Shown here in pieces: positions 50,081 through 62,086 of a DNA stretch of 64,000 bases (position 1 is the stretch's first letter; each line of letters begins with the position of its first letter). The stretch spans positions 1,329,001 through 1,393,000 of the forward strand of contig JARHVA010002682.1 of assembly GCA_037957365.1 (NCBI GenBank). The letters are read 5' to 3'. The notes beneath the pieces were generated by a model. The model had not been told where the DNA came from. It did not search any database and was given only the letters and a program-made list of their open reading frames with translations. Made by a program: the position numbers and the translations under genes. The stretch is from Torreya grandis. Its lineage: Eukaryota > Streptophyta > Pinopsida > Cupressales > Taxaceae.

Positions 50081-50773
50081 TGTTAAGTTGTGGAGCTAAA
50101 AGCTTCACTATTGAGTTCATGCAAAGGTTGTTGGACTAACACAGTCGCCGGCATCGGCAGTATCACCGACATCGGTCAGGCATGGTTCAAATCCAACCGA
50201 CATCGGTTAGGGATCAGCTGACGTTGGTCATATGCAGACTGACAACAACTGGCATCAGTCACCTGTGTGTGCGTGTGCGTTTACATGCATTTCCAGAATT
50301 AGATTTGTTCTAATTTTAGGACGGACAGAGTGTTTGCATGTAAAGACTAAATTTAGTCTTGAGTCTGTGTTTCTAATTATTGTAATTAGGAAGTCTAATT
50401 ATTTTATGCCTTGGATCCTATTTAAGAGACCCATGGGGGCATGTATTGGAAGTAAGCAAGTAAGCAAGGTCAATTAGATCTGCAAGGTGCAAGATCAAGG
50501 AGATTAGCTGAAGCTAGGGAATAACAACTCGGTTATTGAGTTGGTTGTAATTGATTGAGAGAGAGAACTCTTGAGAGAAATACTGTACGCCTAAGAGGTG
50601 TGGAAGAGTGAGATTTCTTCATTGTATTCTGGAAGAGTTTAATGCAAGATTGGTTGTTTCTTGTATTTCCTATTATTTGTTGTTTTTGATTTCTAGTTAC
50701 TTATTACTTCTAGTTCAATTTCGTGTTTAGTTGCTTATACAAAAGTAATCAATTGTACTCCAAGTTCCTAACA
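50081..50773 (+). repeat. 5' LTR of Copia-A
   Basis: TGTTAAG...CCTAACA, 693 bp. U3 carries the CCGAC/GTCGG motif array (about 50143-50265). A promoter-like TATTTAAGAGACCC follows near 50418. A 22-bp segment near 50384-50405, flanked by direct repeats of TCTAATTATT, is absent from the other two LTRs of the family. Confidence 0.95.
50140..50270 (+). promoter_or_regulatory. CCGAC-rich palindromic motif array in the 5' LTR
   Basis: Repeated variants of ACCGACATCGGT, which is nearly its own reverse complement, within ~130 bp. The core CCGAC equals the DRE/CRT core bound by plant DREB/CBF factors. The 3' LTR copy (55033-55150) keeps the motifs better. A regulatory role is an inference. Confidence 0.45.
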
Positions 50774-50775
50774 GC

Positions 50776-50787
50776 TGGTATTAGAGC
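50776..50787 (+). other. Primer-binding site of Copia-A
   Basis: TGGTATTAGAGC, one change from the initiator Met tRNA complement, two bases after the LTR. Confidence 0.9.
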
Positions 50788-50875
50788 TAGGATCACTAAC
50801 AAGTGGTAGAGCGGGTTAGTGTTTGTTGATTACAGGTTCACTCACAGGGGTTTCTGTTTGAGTGGGAGCAAAGCA

Positions 50876-53800
50876 ATGGCAGAAGAAAGTAAACTAAGAA
50901 TGGAGAAATTCAATGGCAAGAATTATCAATTATGGAGGATGCAGATAGAAGATTATTTGTATCAGAAAGATATATTTTTACCATTGGGTGGGGTTGCAAG
51001 CAAGCCCACAGATATGCAAGATGAAGAATGGAATGTTCTTGATAGAAAGGCTCTGGGATTTATAAGGTTGAGCCTGGCATCTTCTGTGATTTTTAATTTA
51101 TCACAGGCAAAGACAATGGTAGAGTTAATAGATGCTCTGGCAAACTTATATGAAAAACCCTCAGCTTTGAATAAGGTATATCTTATGAAGCAATTATTTA
51201 GTTTGCAAATGCAGGAAGGTGGATCTGTATATAGTCATCTTAATGATTTCCATGAAATTGTAAATCAGTTAAATTTAGTCAAAATAGTTTTTGATGATAA
51301 AATTAAGGCTCTCTTAATCTTATGCTCTTTACCTGAAAGCTGGCATAGCTTGGTAATGGCAGTTAGTAATACTGCATCTGCTTCAAATATCTTGAAAGAT
51401 GAGGATGTTGTTAGTGTAATTTTGAATGAAGAAATTTGCAGGAAAAGCATAGGGGAAATATCAGGTAATGCTTTAAGTATTGAAAGCAGGGGAAGGCAAA
51501 GAGAGAAGGGCAAGCAAAGGAAATCAAGGTCAAAGATGGGAAGGAGATCCAAATCTAGAAATGGAGGTATAACCTGTTGGAATTGTGGAAAGAAAGGGCA
51601 TGCAAAGAAAGACTGTTGGTTGAAGGATAACAAAGAAAATCAGCATGAAGGTAATAAGGAAGCAAACGTTGCAGGTATTGTTGCACAGGATGCTCTTATA
51701 TTTTCTTTGGATAGTCAAGTAGAATCATGGGTTTTAGATTTTGGTGCTTCTTTCCATGCAACCCCAAATTGAGAATTTTTCAATGATTATGTCCATGGAG
51801 ATTTTGGAAAAGTTTATTTAGGGGATGGTGAGCCTTGTCAAATTGTTGGCAAAGGAAAAATGTAGCTGAAATTGTAGAATGGAAACACATGGGTGTTGAA
51901 AGATGTCATGCATGTACCCATCTTGAAAAGGAATCTGATTTCTATAGGAAAGTTGGGTGATGAGGGTTGCACAGTAACTCTCACAGTGGAATCTTAGAAA
52001 TTTTCCAAGGGTGCACTTGTATTAGCAAGAGGTAAGAGAGTAGGTACACTTTATCTATCTACTTGTGTTACTGATTATTCTCCTTCTATTTTATCTACTT
52101 CAGATGTAGATGTAAAGATGTGGCACTATAGGCTTGGTCACATGAGTGAGAAGGGAATGAATGTTCTTAAGTCAAAAGGTAATCTTTCAGATTTGAAAAG
52201 CATAGATCTAGATTTCTGTGAGCACTGTATTTTTGGAAAATAGAAGAAAGTGAGGTTTCTCAAGACTAGGTCAACAAAGAAGGAGCACAAGTTGGAGCTT
52301 GTTCACACAGACGTGTGGGGACCAGCTTAGGTAGCTTCTATTGGAGGATCACAGTATTATGTTTCTTTCATTGATGATGCTACAAGAAAGGCATGGGTTT
52401 ATTGCATAAAGAGGAAATTTGATGTTTTTGACACATTTAAGAAATGGAAAGCTTTAGTTGAGAATGAAATAGGTTTGAGATTGAAGTGCCTTAGATCTAA
52501 CAATGGTGGTGAGTACTGCAGCAATAAATTCAATAGTTACTATTCTATGAGTGGAATACGCAGGGAAAGGATGGTTCCAAGGCACCTCAGCAAAATAGAG
52601 TTACTGAAAGGATGAATAGAACAATAATGGAGCATGCATAGAGTATGAGGTTGCATGCTGATTTGCCCTTAAAGTTTTGGGCAGAAGCTATAGATACTAC
52701 AGTTTACCTGATTAACAGAGGACCTTCTACTACTCTGGATGGTGGAATTCTAGAAGAGGCTTAGACAGGTAAAAAGGTAGATTTTTTATTTCTCAGAGTT
52801 TTTGGTTATGAAGCTTTTGTGCACGTTGATAAAAAAAATAAAAAGAAGCTGGATGCTAAATCTATGCAGTGCACTTTCATTGGTTATGGCTTTGGAGATT
52901 TCGGATTCTGGTTGTGGAATTTAGAAACTAACAAAATTATTAGAATCCGTGATGTAGTTTTCAATGAGAAGGTGATGTACAGTGATCAGCTCAAGAGGCT
53001 AAATAATTCTGAGCAGGGCAATCTTGATTTGGATGAAGTAATGATCCAAAATGAGCTCACGGGTAAAAATCATCACTCACAGAAAAACACAGAGACCGAC
53101 GTCGATCAAGTAACCGATGTCGGCGGTCAAGCAAGAATCGATGTCGGTCAGATAGTAACCAACATCGGTCAGGTCGGTTAGGTCGATCAGGTACAGACCG
53201 AGAGTTGACCGGGATCGATCACTGATAGAGATGAGTCTCAAATACCCATAAGGAGGACTAAAGGGTAAGTAAACCTCCAATTCGTTATTCCCCTTCTTTA
53301 TACTATGTGTTGCTCACTGATGGTGGAGAACCAAAAAGTTTTGATGAGGCAATGCAGGTAGAATCTAGGGAACAGTGGGAGCATGGCATGAATGAGGAAA
53401 TTGATTCCTTGGAAAAGAACCAAACGTGGGATTTGGTTGAGTTTCCAGTCGAAAAGAAAGCACTGAAAAACAAATGGGTATACAAGTTAAAGGAAGGAGA
53501 GAATGGACAAATGAGACATAAGGCCAGGTTGGTAGTAAAGGGATTTGCACAGAAACAAGGTATTGGCTTTGGTGAAATCTTGTCTCCTATAGTAAAGATG
53601 ACTTCTATTCAGACTGTATTGTCTTTAGTTGCTATTGAGGATTTGCATTTTGAGCAGCTTGATGTTAAGACAACATTTCTTCATGGAGATTTGGATGAAG
53701 AGATATATATGGATCAACCGAAAGGTTTTGAGGTCAAAGGTAAGGAGAAACTTGTGTGCAAGTTGAAGAAAAGCTTATATGGTCTTAAGCAAGCTCCAAG

Positions 53801-54880
53801 ATAGTGGTATTTAAGGTTTGACAGGTTTATGACAGAGCATGGCTTTAGTAAATGTCAATCTGACCATTGTGTTTATTTTACCAGATTAGATAATAGTAGT
53901 TATATTATCCTATTGTTGTATGTAGATGATATGTGTGTTGCAAGTTCACACATGTAGGTAATTACTAAGCTAAAGGTAAAATTAGCTTACACATTTGCCA
54001 TGAAGGATTTAGGAGCAGCAAAGAAAATCCTTGGCATGAGTATTAAGAGAGATAGGAAAAATCATAGGCTGATTTTGTCGCTAGAGGATTATGTGAATAA
54101 GGTGTTGGAGAGCTTCTATATGCAGGATGCAAAACTGGTAAGCACACCTATGGCTGGACACTTCAAGTTGAGCAAAGAACAATGTCCTAAATCACATGAT
54201 GAGGTTGAGTACATGAGAAAAGTTCCATATGCTTCAGCAGTTGGGAGCTTAATGTATGCAATGGTATGTACTAGACCTGATATTTCCCAAGTAGTGGGAG
54301 TTGTCAGCAAGTTTATGGCCAATCCAAAAAAGGAGCACTGAAAAGTAGTTCAGTGGATTCTTAGATATCTGAGAGGGACCAGCAGCAGGTATTTATGCTA
54401 TGCAGGGTCAAGCATTTCTCTACATGGATATGTAGATTCAGATATGGCAGGTGACTTAGATGGTAGGAGAAGCACCACAGGATATGTGTTCACTATTGGT
54501 GGAACGGTGGTTAGCTGGATTTCAAAGTTGTAGAAGGTTGTTGCCGTGTCTACTACAGAGACAGAATACATTGCAGTCACAGAGGCTAGCAAGGAAATGA
54601 TATGGATGACACGGTTCATGGAAGAGTTGGGAAAGGAGCAGGAGAGTTGCAGATTGTACAATGATAGTCAAGTGCATTTCATTTGGCAAAGAATTCAGTC
54701 TTTCGTTCAAGAACCAAACATATACAGCTTAGGTACCACTTCATTCGACAGGTATTGGAGGATGGACAGTTGAAGCTAGAAAAGATCCATATGGATAAGA
54801 ACCCTACAGATATGTTAACAAAGCCGGTAATAAAGGAGAGGTTGAATCTTCATTCAACTTTTGTTGGTCTTCAAGATTGA
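50876..54880 (+). pseudogene. Copia-A gag-pol polyprotein relic
   Basis: Start chosen at 50876 (MAEESKLRMEKFNGKNY), which aligns with the Copia-B start; an upstream in-frame ATG at 50819 lies in the leader. Gag is open to 51772, with an intact zinc knuckle CWNCGKKGHAKKDC near 51575-51615. The protease motif reads DFGA instead of DSGA (51739 on). Then: pre-integrase WHYRLGHMSEKG near 52122, integrase HTDVWGPA near 52303, linker with CGAT-rich repeats 53090-53220, reverse transcriptase 53380-54000 with YVDD at 53919-53930, RNase H to LQD and stop at 54880. Stops at 51770, 51863, 51875, 51995, 52241, 52328, 52762, 53179, 53802, 53955, 54339 and 54531, and frameshifts near 52580, 53250 and 54680, make it inactive. 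Confidence 0.94.
53088..53222 (+). repeat. CGATGTCGGTCA-type repeats in the Copia-A pol linker
   Basis: About eight imperfect units around ACCGATGTCGG / CGATGTCGGTCAG / ACCAACATCGGTCAG between integrase and reverse transcriptase. In frame they read as a degenerate (T/I)DVGQ-type peptide repeat. The same motif, on both strands because it is palindromic, fills the U3 of this family's LTRs. Confidence 0.75.
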
Positions 54881-54960
54881 AATTGAAGAGGGAGAAACAA
54901 GCCAGAGAAATAAGACAAAGGATGTTGTTGTACAGGTACAGGTGCAGCTGTTTATCTCCA

Positions 54961-54970
54961 AGTGGGAGAT
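54961..54970 (+). other. Polypurine tract of Copia-A
   Basis: AGTGGGAGAT (preceded by CA) immediately before the 3' LTR. Confidence 0.8.
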
Positions 54971-55641
54971 TGTTAAGTTGTGGAGCTAAAAGCTTCACTG
55001 TTGAGTTCATGCAAAGGTTACTGGACTAACACAGTCACCGACATCGGTAGTATTGCCGACATCAGTAAGGGGTGGTTCAGATCCGACCGACATCGATAAG
55101 GGATCGGCTGACATCGGCCATATGCAGACCGACAACAACCGGTGTCGGTCACCTGTGTGTGCGTGTGCATTTGCATGCATTTTTAGAATTAGATTTGTTC
55201 TAATTTTAGGACGAACAGAGTGTTTGCATGTAAAGACTAATTTTCGTCTTGAGTCTGTGTTTCTAATTATTGTATGCCTTGGATCCTATTTAAGAGACCC
55301 ATGGGGGCATGTATTGGAAGTAAGCAAGTAAGCAAGGTCAATTAGATCTGCAAGGTGCAAGATCAAGGAGATCAGCTAAAGCTAGGGAATAACAACTCGG
55401 TTATTGAGTTGGTTGTAATTGATTGAGAGAGAGAACTCTTGAGAGAAATATTGTATGCCCAAGAGGTGTGGAAGAGTGAGATTTCTTCATTGTATTCTGG
55501 AAGAGTTTAATGCAAGATTGGTTGTTTCTTGTATCTCCTATTATTTGTTGTTTCTGATTTCTAGTTACTTATTACTTCTGGTTCAATTTCGTGTTTAGTT
55601 GCTTATACAAAAGTAATTGATTGTACTCCAAGTTCCTAACA
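54971..55641 (+). repeat. 3' LTR of Copia-A
   Basis: TGTTAAG...CCTAACA, 671 bp. It pairs with 50081-50773. At least five CCGAC cores and one GTCGG lie within 55033-55150. Confidence 0.95.
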
Positions 55642-55952
55642 ACACTTTTCAATTTCTATACTTTTCATTCAACCAATGAAAAATCTTAAAATACACATTA
55701 TTTTAGTAATTGTAAAGTTTTGTATAAAGTTTCATATATAAATATTGGAATACTGAATAGTTGTTAGTTAAGCATATTCATATACATTCAATGGAACTAT
55801 AAATGTCCTTATTAAATGGATATAAAAGTGGGGTTGCAAATAGTTTCAAAGTGCAAGCTATCCACAAGTGTCTGGTACATGCACAAGGAGCATAACTAAA
55901 ACTAGTACATGTTAGAAACTTTTGTCAATTTATAACTTATGTTAAGTTATCA

Positions 55953-58900
55953 TTCTATCTCTATATGGCTACCTTCTAATTTTATTCTTAGTTGGCTTTG
56001 CTAGAAACATTGATTAGATCATTTTAGCTCCTAGTTTTTAGGGTTTGATGCCATTTTTTATGGACAATTTATTATTGTGTTTTGGTGGGCATTATACCAA
56101 GTGTTGATTCTTGGACATAATGCTCATGTCCATTTGGATTGTTGAGAGTGGAGGGTCCCCTCAATTATCCCTACAACTGTTTTGTTCTCTGTGTTTTCTC
56201 TTCCTTTCGAATAAATACATTCCACCATTCCATGATTTTTTCCACTACCGCTTTCAACTCTTACCTTACTCGACACTAACAACTTGTATTCCTTAAATTA
56301 TTCATGCATTATTTTAAGTTTACAACTCATGCCAATTCTTCTTTCTTTCAGTTTAGATTTCACAAGTTCTACTTATATGCTGAAAATTCCAATGTATGTT
56401 GTCATGATTATTATAATTTAATGAAATATTGTAACTACATTTTGACCATGTTCTCAACAATAGTGAGGTTAATCTCACTAATTAATATACAACAATAAAT
56501 GACTAGTTCCACTAGTTCCACCTTGTTACAATACAAAACTCTGTGATGGAGTTATCTATATAAAATGTTTATTTGTATTGTTTTTATGAATCTTGCCTTA
56601 GTGATGGATATTAAAAGAGATTTGAAATGTTGATTTGTTTGATTTCCTATACAATTATCTCTAGAAAACTTTCATTAAATTTGGAAGTTTAAAATCTTCA
56701 AAATGGCATAATCAAACATGCATTTTGGTAGTAAATAAATTAATTTAATAGAGGTATTGAAAGGTGGTAGAAGGTGGAGCAACCCCTTGATTTTTTAACT
56801 ATACAAAATACAATTGAACCTACATAATGGTAGGAGATTGTTGTTTGATGGTGAATAAATTTTTGACAATGGCTTTATGAAGATAGAAATATTATTGGAT
56901 GTCAATTACAACACTTAAGTTGAGAAACACATCACTAATGGAAAAAATGTAAAAATTAATGATTAAAATTTATAATGATATTTCCTCAAAACTAGTTGTT
57001 CATTATGATTATGATTTAATATGACAAAAATGACTATGTTAAAGTAATAAAAAATAGTGGAAAATGAACACAAAATTTAAAACCAAAAAATAAATAAAAT
57101 ACAAAACCTTTTTTACAGTTATAACTTGGGTTGCCTAACCTTAAAATTTAGGTTGGGAATTTAAACTAATAAAATCAAAATATAACATTTTGAGTATTAT
57201 TACTAGATCCATATACAAAGAATAGAAGATTGAATATGAAACCACTAGTGAGATCCAAAATATCAGATAATAATTATTTGATGTAATTAAATTTAAAAAA
57301 CTCTTACCTATTATTACACTGTGAAGAAACTAATCCTACAACATAAAATATTATTTTTAATTATATTTTTTATCTTATATTCTATTAATTATTTTAATTA
57401 AAACCCTTCTCAAATGTAAATTTTCATTAACATTATATTTTAGGTCTTTAAGTATATCATTGGTAAAATAATAATTTTGTTATTTATTCTAAGTTGCTTA
57501 ATCTAAAACATATACTTTTCTAGATTTTAGATTTTTTTGTGTAAATGCATTGTTAGGTGTCATAAAGTATTGTATGATTGGAACACATTATTGATAGGAA
57601 TTTTTTTATGATTTTTCTTCTTTTTAATTTTTGATCTAATTCTTGGAAATAGTAGTCAAATTAGTGTGTGCAAAGTTAGTTAACATGGGCTAACCCTTGA
57701 GGAGTTGCAACTACATATCCTACATGCTTGGAATCAAATTCAATGTAGTTATTTTGTGCATGTGAGTGAAATTTCAAGTGAGTGTTTTCTCTCCTCTCCT
57801 GAGTGATGTTCAATATAAATTATATGAACATTTTCCTAACCCCTCCTTTGGTACACATTAATGATGTCACAATGGCTTGGAGAAAGTTGAAGCATCAAGA
57901 TGCTAGTTTTTCACAAGTGTAGTAAAATATACGGTCAATAAAGGTTTTATGTCAAGTACTTAAGGTAGCACGCCATATAGAGATTATATGGATTATTAGC
58001 ATATTAATAGGGTGATATGTGCACATATGGCTAGGTGAGATTATATGGTTATTTGTGTATTAATAGGATTATGTGCATATATGGTTAAGTAATATTATAC
58101 TTATATTTTGATGTAATATACTACTTATTTAATGATTTGGGCATGGGTAGGGGACGTAAAATAAATGGTAGGTGATTTACTTTAAATTATATGTATATAG
58201 TCATAGTGGTAGGTGAGAGCATACATTGTAATTAGGTGCCCATAATCTTGCATTTATATAAACATGCCCCTTACATGTGAGAGGAAGTGAATAATATTGT
58301 ATGTGGAGTGGTTTTTTCCAATAAGGATCATTGTATGATGTTTCCTTACCTTAAGTGTTTGATATAATATATTGGGTTATTATATTTTTGAGGTGTGAAA
58401 TTCTTAACACTTTACTTGAATTATATAGAAGGATTCACTATTTGTTCAATACTTAAATGATACCTAACATTTGAATAAGGATGAGCTTGTATTATATGGT
58501 TATATAGGAAATGACATCACTATTACTGACCATGAAAAATAGTAAAAAAACAAATCAAAGGCATTAGAAATTTGGCCAAGGTGGAAGGACCCACAAAAAT
58601 AAAAAGGATGAAATAAATGGACTACTTGTCTTGCACAATTTGATAGAATTGATGCTTCAACTTGAACCACCAAATTTGTCCCTAGAGAAATAAATGTCCA
58701 AAATGAGGTACAAAAACTTAGAAGATATATAAATGAGGCTTAAAATATGAAAAAATGATTTTTGAAGACATCAAGAGGGATTAAAATCTGGATAGAATAT
58801 AACGTAAAATAAAAAGTGTAAAAAAAATCAAATATACTCAAGTGGTCTAAGTATAACAAAATAGAAAAATAACATGATAAAAAAGAGTTTTGTACTAAAA

Positions 58901-59384
58901 TCCAACCATTTAAGATGAAAAAATCTTCACATATCATTTTTTTTCCTATATCATAAGAGTGCAAACATTACATCACCACATGACAACTTTGATTTACGCT
59001 TGGGCCTTCTTGTTATGGTGGTGATATTATAGTAGACAACAAAAACAATTTCACAACTCTAATTATTTTTATGTTAGGGATCCTACTATCAAATTACTCT
59101 ACCAAAATTAATGTAAAAATATCAAAGCTTAACATTTTTACCTCAAAATATAGAGCATAGTCTTTTATAACTATAATTTACAAAGATCAGTTGTAGAAAA
59201 AAACATTTTGCTGCCAGTGTTCAACAAAATATCAAATATACATGACCACTTACATGAAATGAGATTATTGAATTATATCAACAAAAGCTAACAAAACCAT
59301 TAGAATGAGCATATAAATTACATGTGTCATTTAGTCTCTGTATGCAATAATAAATGTGACATAAACAACCCATAGAGCACGAGG
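55953..59384. other. AT-rich spacer; no gene recognised
   Basis: Only short open frames. A two-unit tandem duplication of ~57 bp lies at about 57978-58090 (both units carry AGATTATATGG, GTRTTAATAGG and ATATGGYTA). No domain or transposon structure was seen. Confidence 0.45.
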
Positions 59385-62086
59385 TTCACTTGATGAATAA
59401 TTGTATCACCAAAAGAAGAAGAGACATTTAGTGTATCATTTAGTTGAAGTAATAGGAATCTGATTATGATCTATATGGCTACCACTTAATCTAGCACTTT
59501 GTCTTAAAGGTACAAGGGGGATAACCTTCTTAGATGGCATGGGAAGGGATCATGCAAAAATGTAGAAGGCTAAGACCAAAGGTGAAAATTTTTATTATCC
59601 TTTGTATGGGGAAAATAAAAAATCAAATATGAGATCCTAATATAAAAATATGAAACCCTATAAAAATGAAATCCTAAGGGAAAACTTAGGGATTTGCATT
59701 ACTCAATATGTGTACATGTTTACTAATATGTCTTAACACAATTTAGATTAATGGGTAAGATTAATATGATTATGATAAAACTTTGAAATGTAATTCAGAT
59801 AAATAGAAATGGCATTCAAGCATACATCTAAATATAAAAGACTAAGATTGATTCTTCTAATTTGACAAAGGTATATTCTAAATAAAGTACTAACAAGATC
59901 ATAATACTTATCTTTTATGGATGACTATCTGGTTGTGGATGTATTCTAGAAGTGAAAATAAGGGATAAATAGGGTTGTGATTCATTCATTTTCAAAATTG
60001 ATTCATTGTCTACATTGGGCTAGTTCTATAGGATTGGGTTAGTGTCTTTGATCATTATTGTCTTACTGGTTGGTACTAACCTGTGCAGATGTAGGTAAGA
60101 ACTATTGTATAGTAACATGACTATATTTTCTTGCTCTTGGAACCTTGATAATACACATAACTTCATAAATCAATCTCATTTGCATTTAAAACGCTATGAG
60201 TGTTTGTGAGGATTAGAAACCTACCAAAATAGGGGAAATATAATGGGCTAAGTTGAATCCAATCACCTTGTCTCATGATTTAATTTTACCTATGTATCCA
60301 ATACTCCAAGGATGGAAATAAATCCATATGTAGTTATTCCACAGTGTGTGATTTTAAAATTATGTTCCATCACTATATGTATGCAATGAATGATGTGGAT
60401 TTGGTACTTGACAATATTTTATTTGACTTAGACTTTGAATGCTTCAAAGTTGGCTTGTAACTGATCGTAGTGATTGGTTTACAAATAAGGAAGAATAGGG
60501 AATATTTTCTCAATGTGAAATAATGTATAGATGTATATCAGATTAGTGCCAAGTCCCTTTTGAATGAGACCTTGATTTTTTTTATATGGATCTAATTAAA
60601 TAATTTCTCATGCCACTAATATGCTAGTCTAATGAATGGACCCTAAGGATGGGTTTGATTTTATAAAATATTTTTAACTAGGAGCGGTTTGGTACTGATC
60701 ATGTTAGGTCAATATCATATGGTGATATTGATCAATTCTATGAGAACTGACCTGTGCACATGCAAACTGCACTAAGAGTTTGTTGTAGGATATTTAGCAT
60801 GTTTAAAATAGACAAAAGGGTTCATATAGATTTGTATCAACTAAAAACAATGGTTGACTCATAATAAAGCATCTAAATGTGAGAGGATGATGGATTACAA
60901 CCTTGTTTGAGTACTCAATTCATGTGTGGTAAATGTGTGTTAATCTTATTATTATCAAATACCGAAGACAAGATTTTAGTATCTATATAGTGAACCCTTG
61001 GATGTGGTTTTTATTACTGTAGACCATTTACAAGATCTAAATTTACCATAATATGTGAGAATGCGATTGGTGGTATCACTATAACCTCTTTTTGAGAATC
61101 CCCTTGGATCATCCCAAAAATTTCATTATTATACTACACATGGGTTGGTAGAGGGATAGTTAGTGAACACTAGCTACCTAAACCCTAATGCAGGTCTCAA
61201 TCTATTTTCATTGATAATATAGGGAAAATATTTAGCTATTTCATGTGCATAGGATTCATAGTGCACAAATTGAGGGTAAGGAAGTGAACCATATAATAAG
61301 GAAAGCGAGCCTAAAAATTTAGATTTTGAATGCAGACACTTTGTAGGAGCATAAATTTAGCTTCTAAACACATGTCTGGAGCAAAATGTACCATATTATA
61401 AACTTATTTTATTAGTTCATACTTTCATAGTGATAATCGTTACAACTTCAGTTACAAATTTCTAGGTTCAAATTTCTACAATAGGTCTTCTACAACATTC
61501 TACATCAAAATTTGCCATTTCTATACTTTTATATTTATTAAATTGTTATATTTATTAGTTAGGTTTTATTATTATATTGTACATGTATTGTGATGTTTAA
61601 TTAATTTTAATTCATTTATTTTTATTAAACTTATTAATTTATTTACAAGGATTTTTTATTATTTTCATTACAATTAATACTCATTTTTTATGCATTGTTA
61701 ATATTGTTGATTATTTTTAATTTAAGTAAAATTGAATAATGACATCAATTTTTTATTATTATTCCATACCAAGGCAACAATTATAGGAATCAATTTTTAA
61801 TTTCCTTACTTTTTGTTCAACCAATGAAAAATATTAAAATACATATGATTTTAACAATTATAAAGTTTGGCATATAAATATTGGAATATCCTATAGGTGT
61901 TATTTAAGCATATTCATGTACATGTAATGCAAATTTAAAGGCTCCTTTTTTAATGGTTATAAAATTGGGGTGGAAAATCATTGCAAGTGCAAGCTATCAA
62001 CATGTGTCTGGTACAATATAGGGAATGAAAGAGAAACTAACACATGTTACTAGATTTTGTCCTTTGTAGCTTATGTTTGATTATCA
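59385..62086 (-). repeat. Duplicated segment, copy C (lacks Copia-A)
   Basis: Colinear with copy B: a remnant of the Gypsy-2 gag start (about 59440-59385 on the minus strand, one frame change from TINISS), leader, unit X (59729-60987), then segment Y to 62086. The X|Y junction is the same in both (ATCTAYA|TAGTGAACCC). At about 61791 the sequence runs GAATCA-TTTTT-AATTT without interruption, giving the empty site for Copia-A. Beyond 62086 similarity to 55953 onward stops. Confidence 0.75.

Larger units (their letters stand above)
50081..55641 (+). mobile_element. Copia-A, complete but decayed Copia retrotransposon
   Basis: 5' LTR 50081-50773, primer-binding site 50776-50787, gag-pol 50876-54880, purine tract 54961-54970, 3' LTR 54971-55641. 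Flanks TCACT (50076-50080) and ACACT (55642-55646) make a 5-bp target duplication with one change. The homologous position in the duplicated segment (about 61791) lacks the element. By a hand count the LTRs differ at about 42 of 671 positions plus one 22-bp indel, so the insertion is younger than Copia-B but not recent. Confidence 0.95.
47580..55952 (-). repeat. Duplicated segment, copy B (split by Copia-A)
   Basis: Consists of the gag N-terminus and leader (47580-47957), unit X (47958-49221) and segment Y (49222-50080 plus 55642-55952). The whole string is colinear with 59385-62086. Copia-A interrupts Y; without it and one target duplicate, X+Y is about 2430 bp. X plus Y may together be one long LTR of Gypsy-2, or X may be the LTR and Y its old flank. 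Confidence 0.7.

Noticed and set aside
51265..51633. 122-codon minus-strand frame
   Set aside because: Antisense shadow of the Copia-A gag and zinc-knuckle region.
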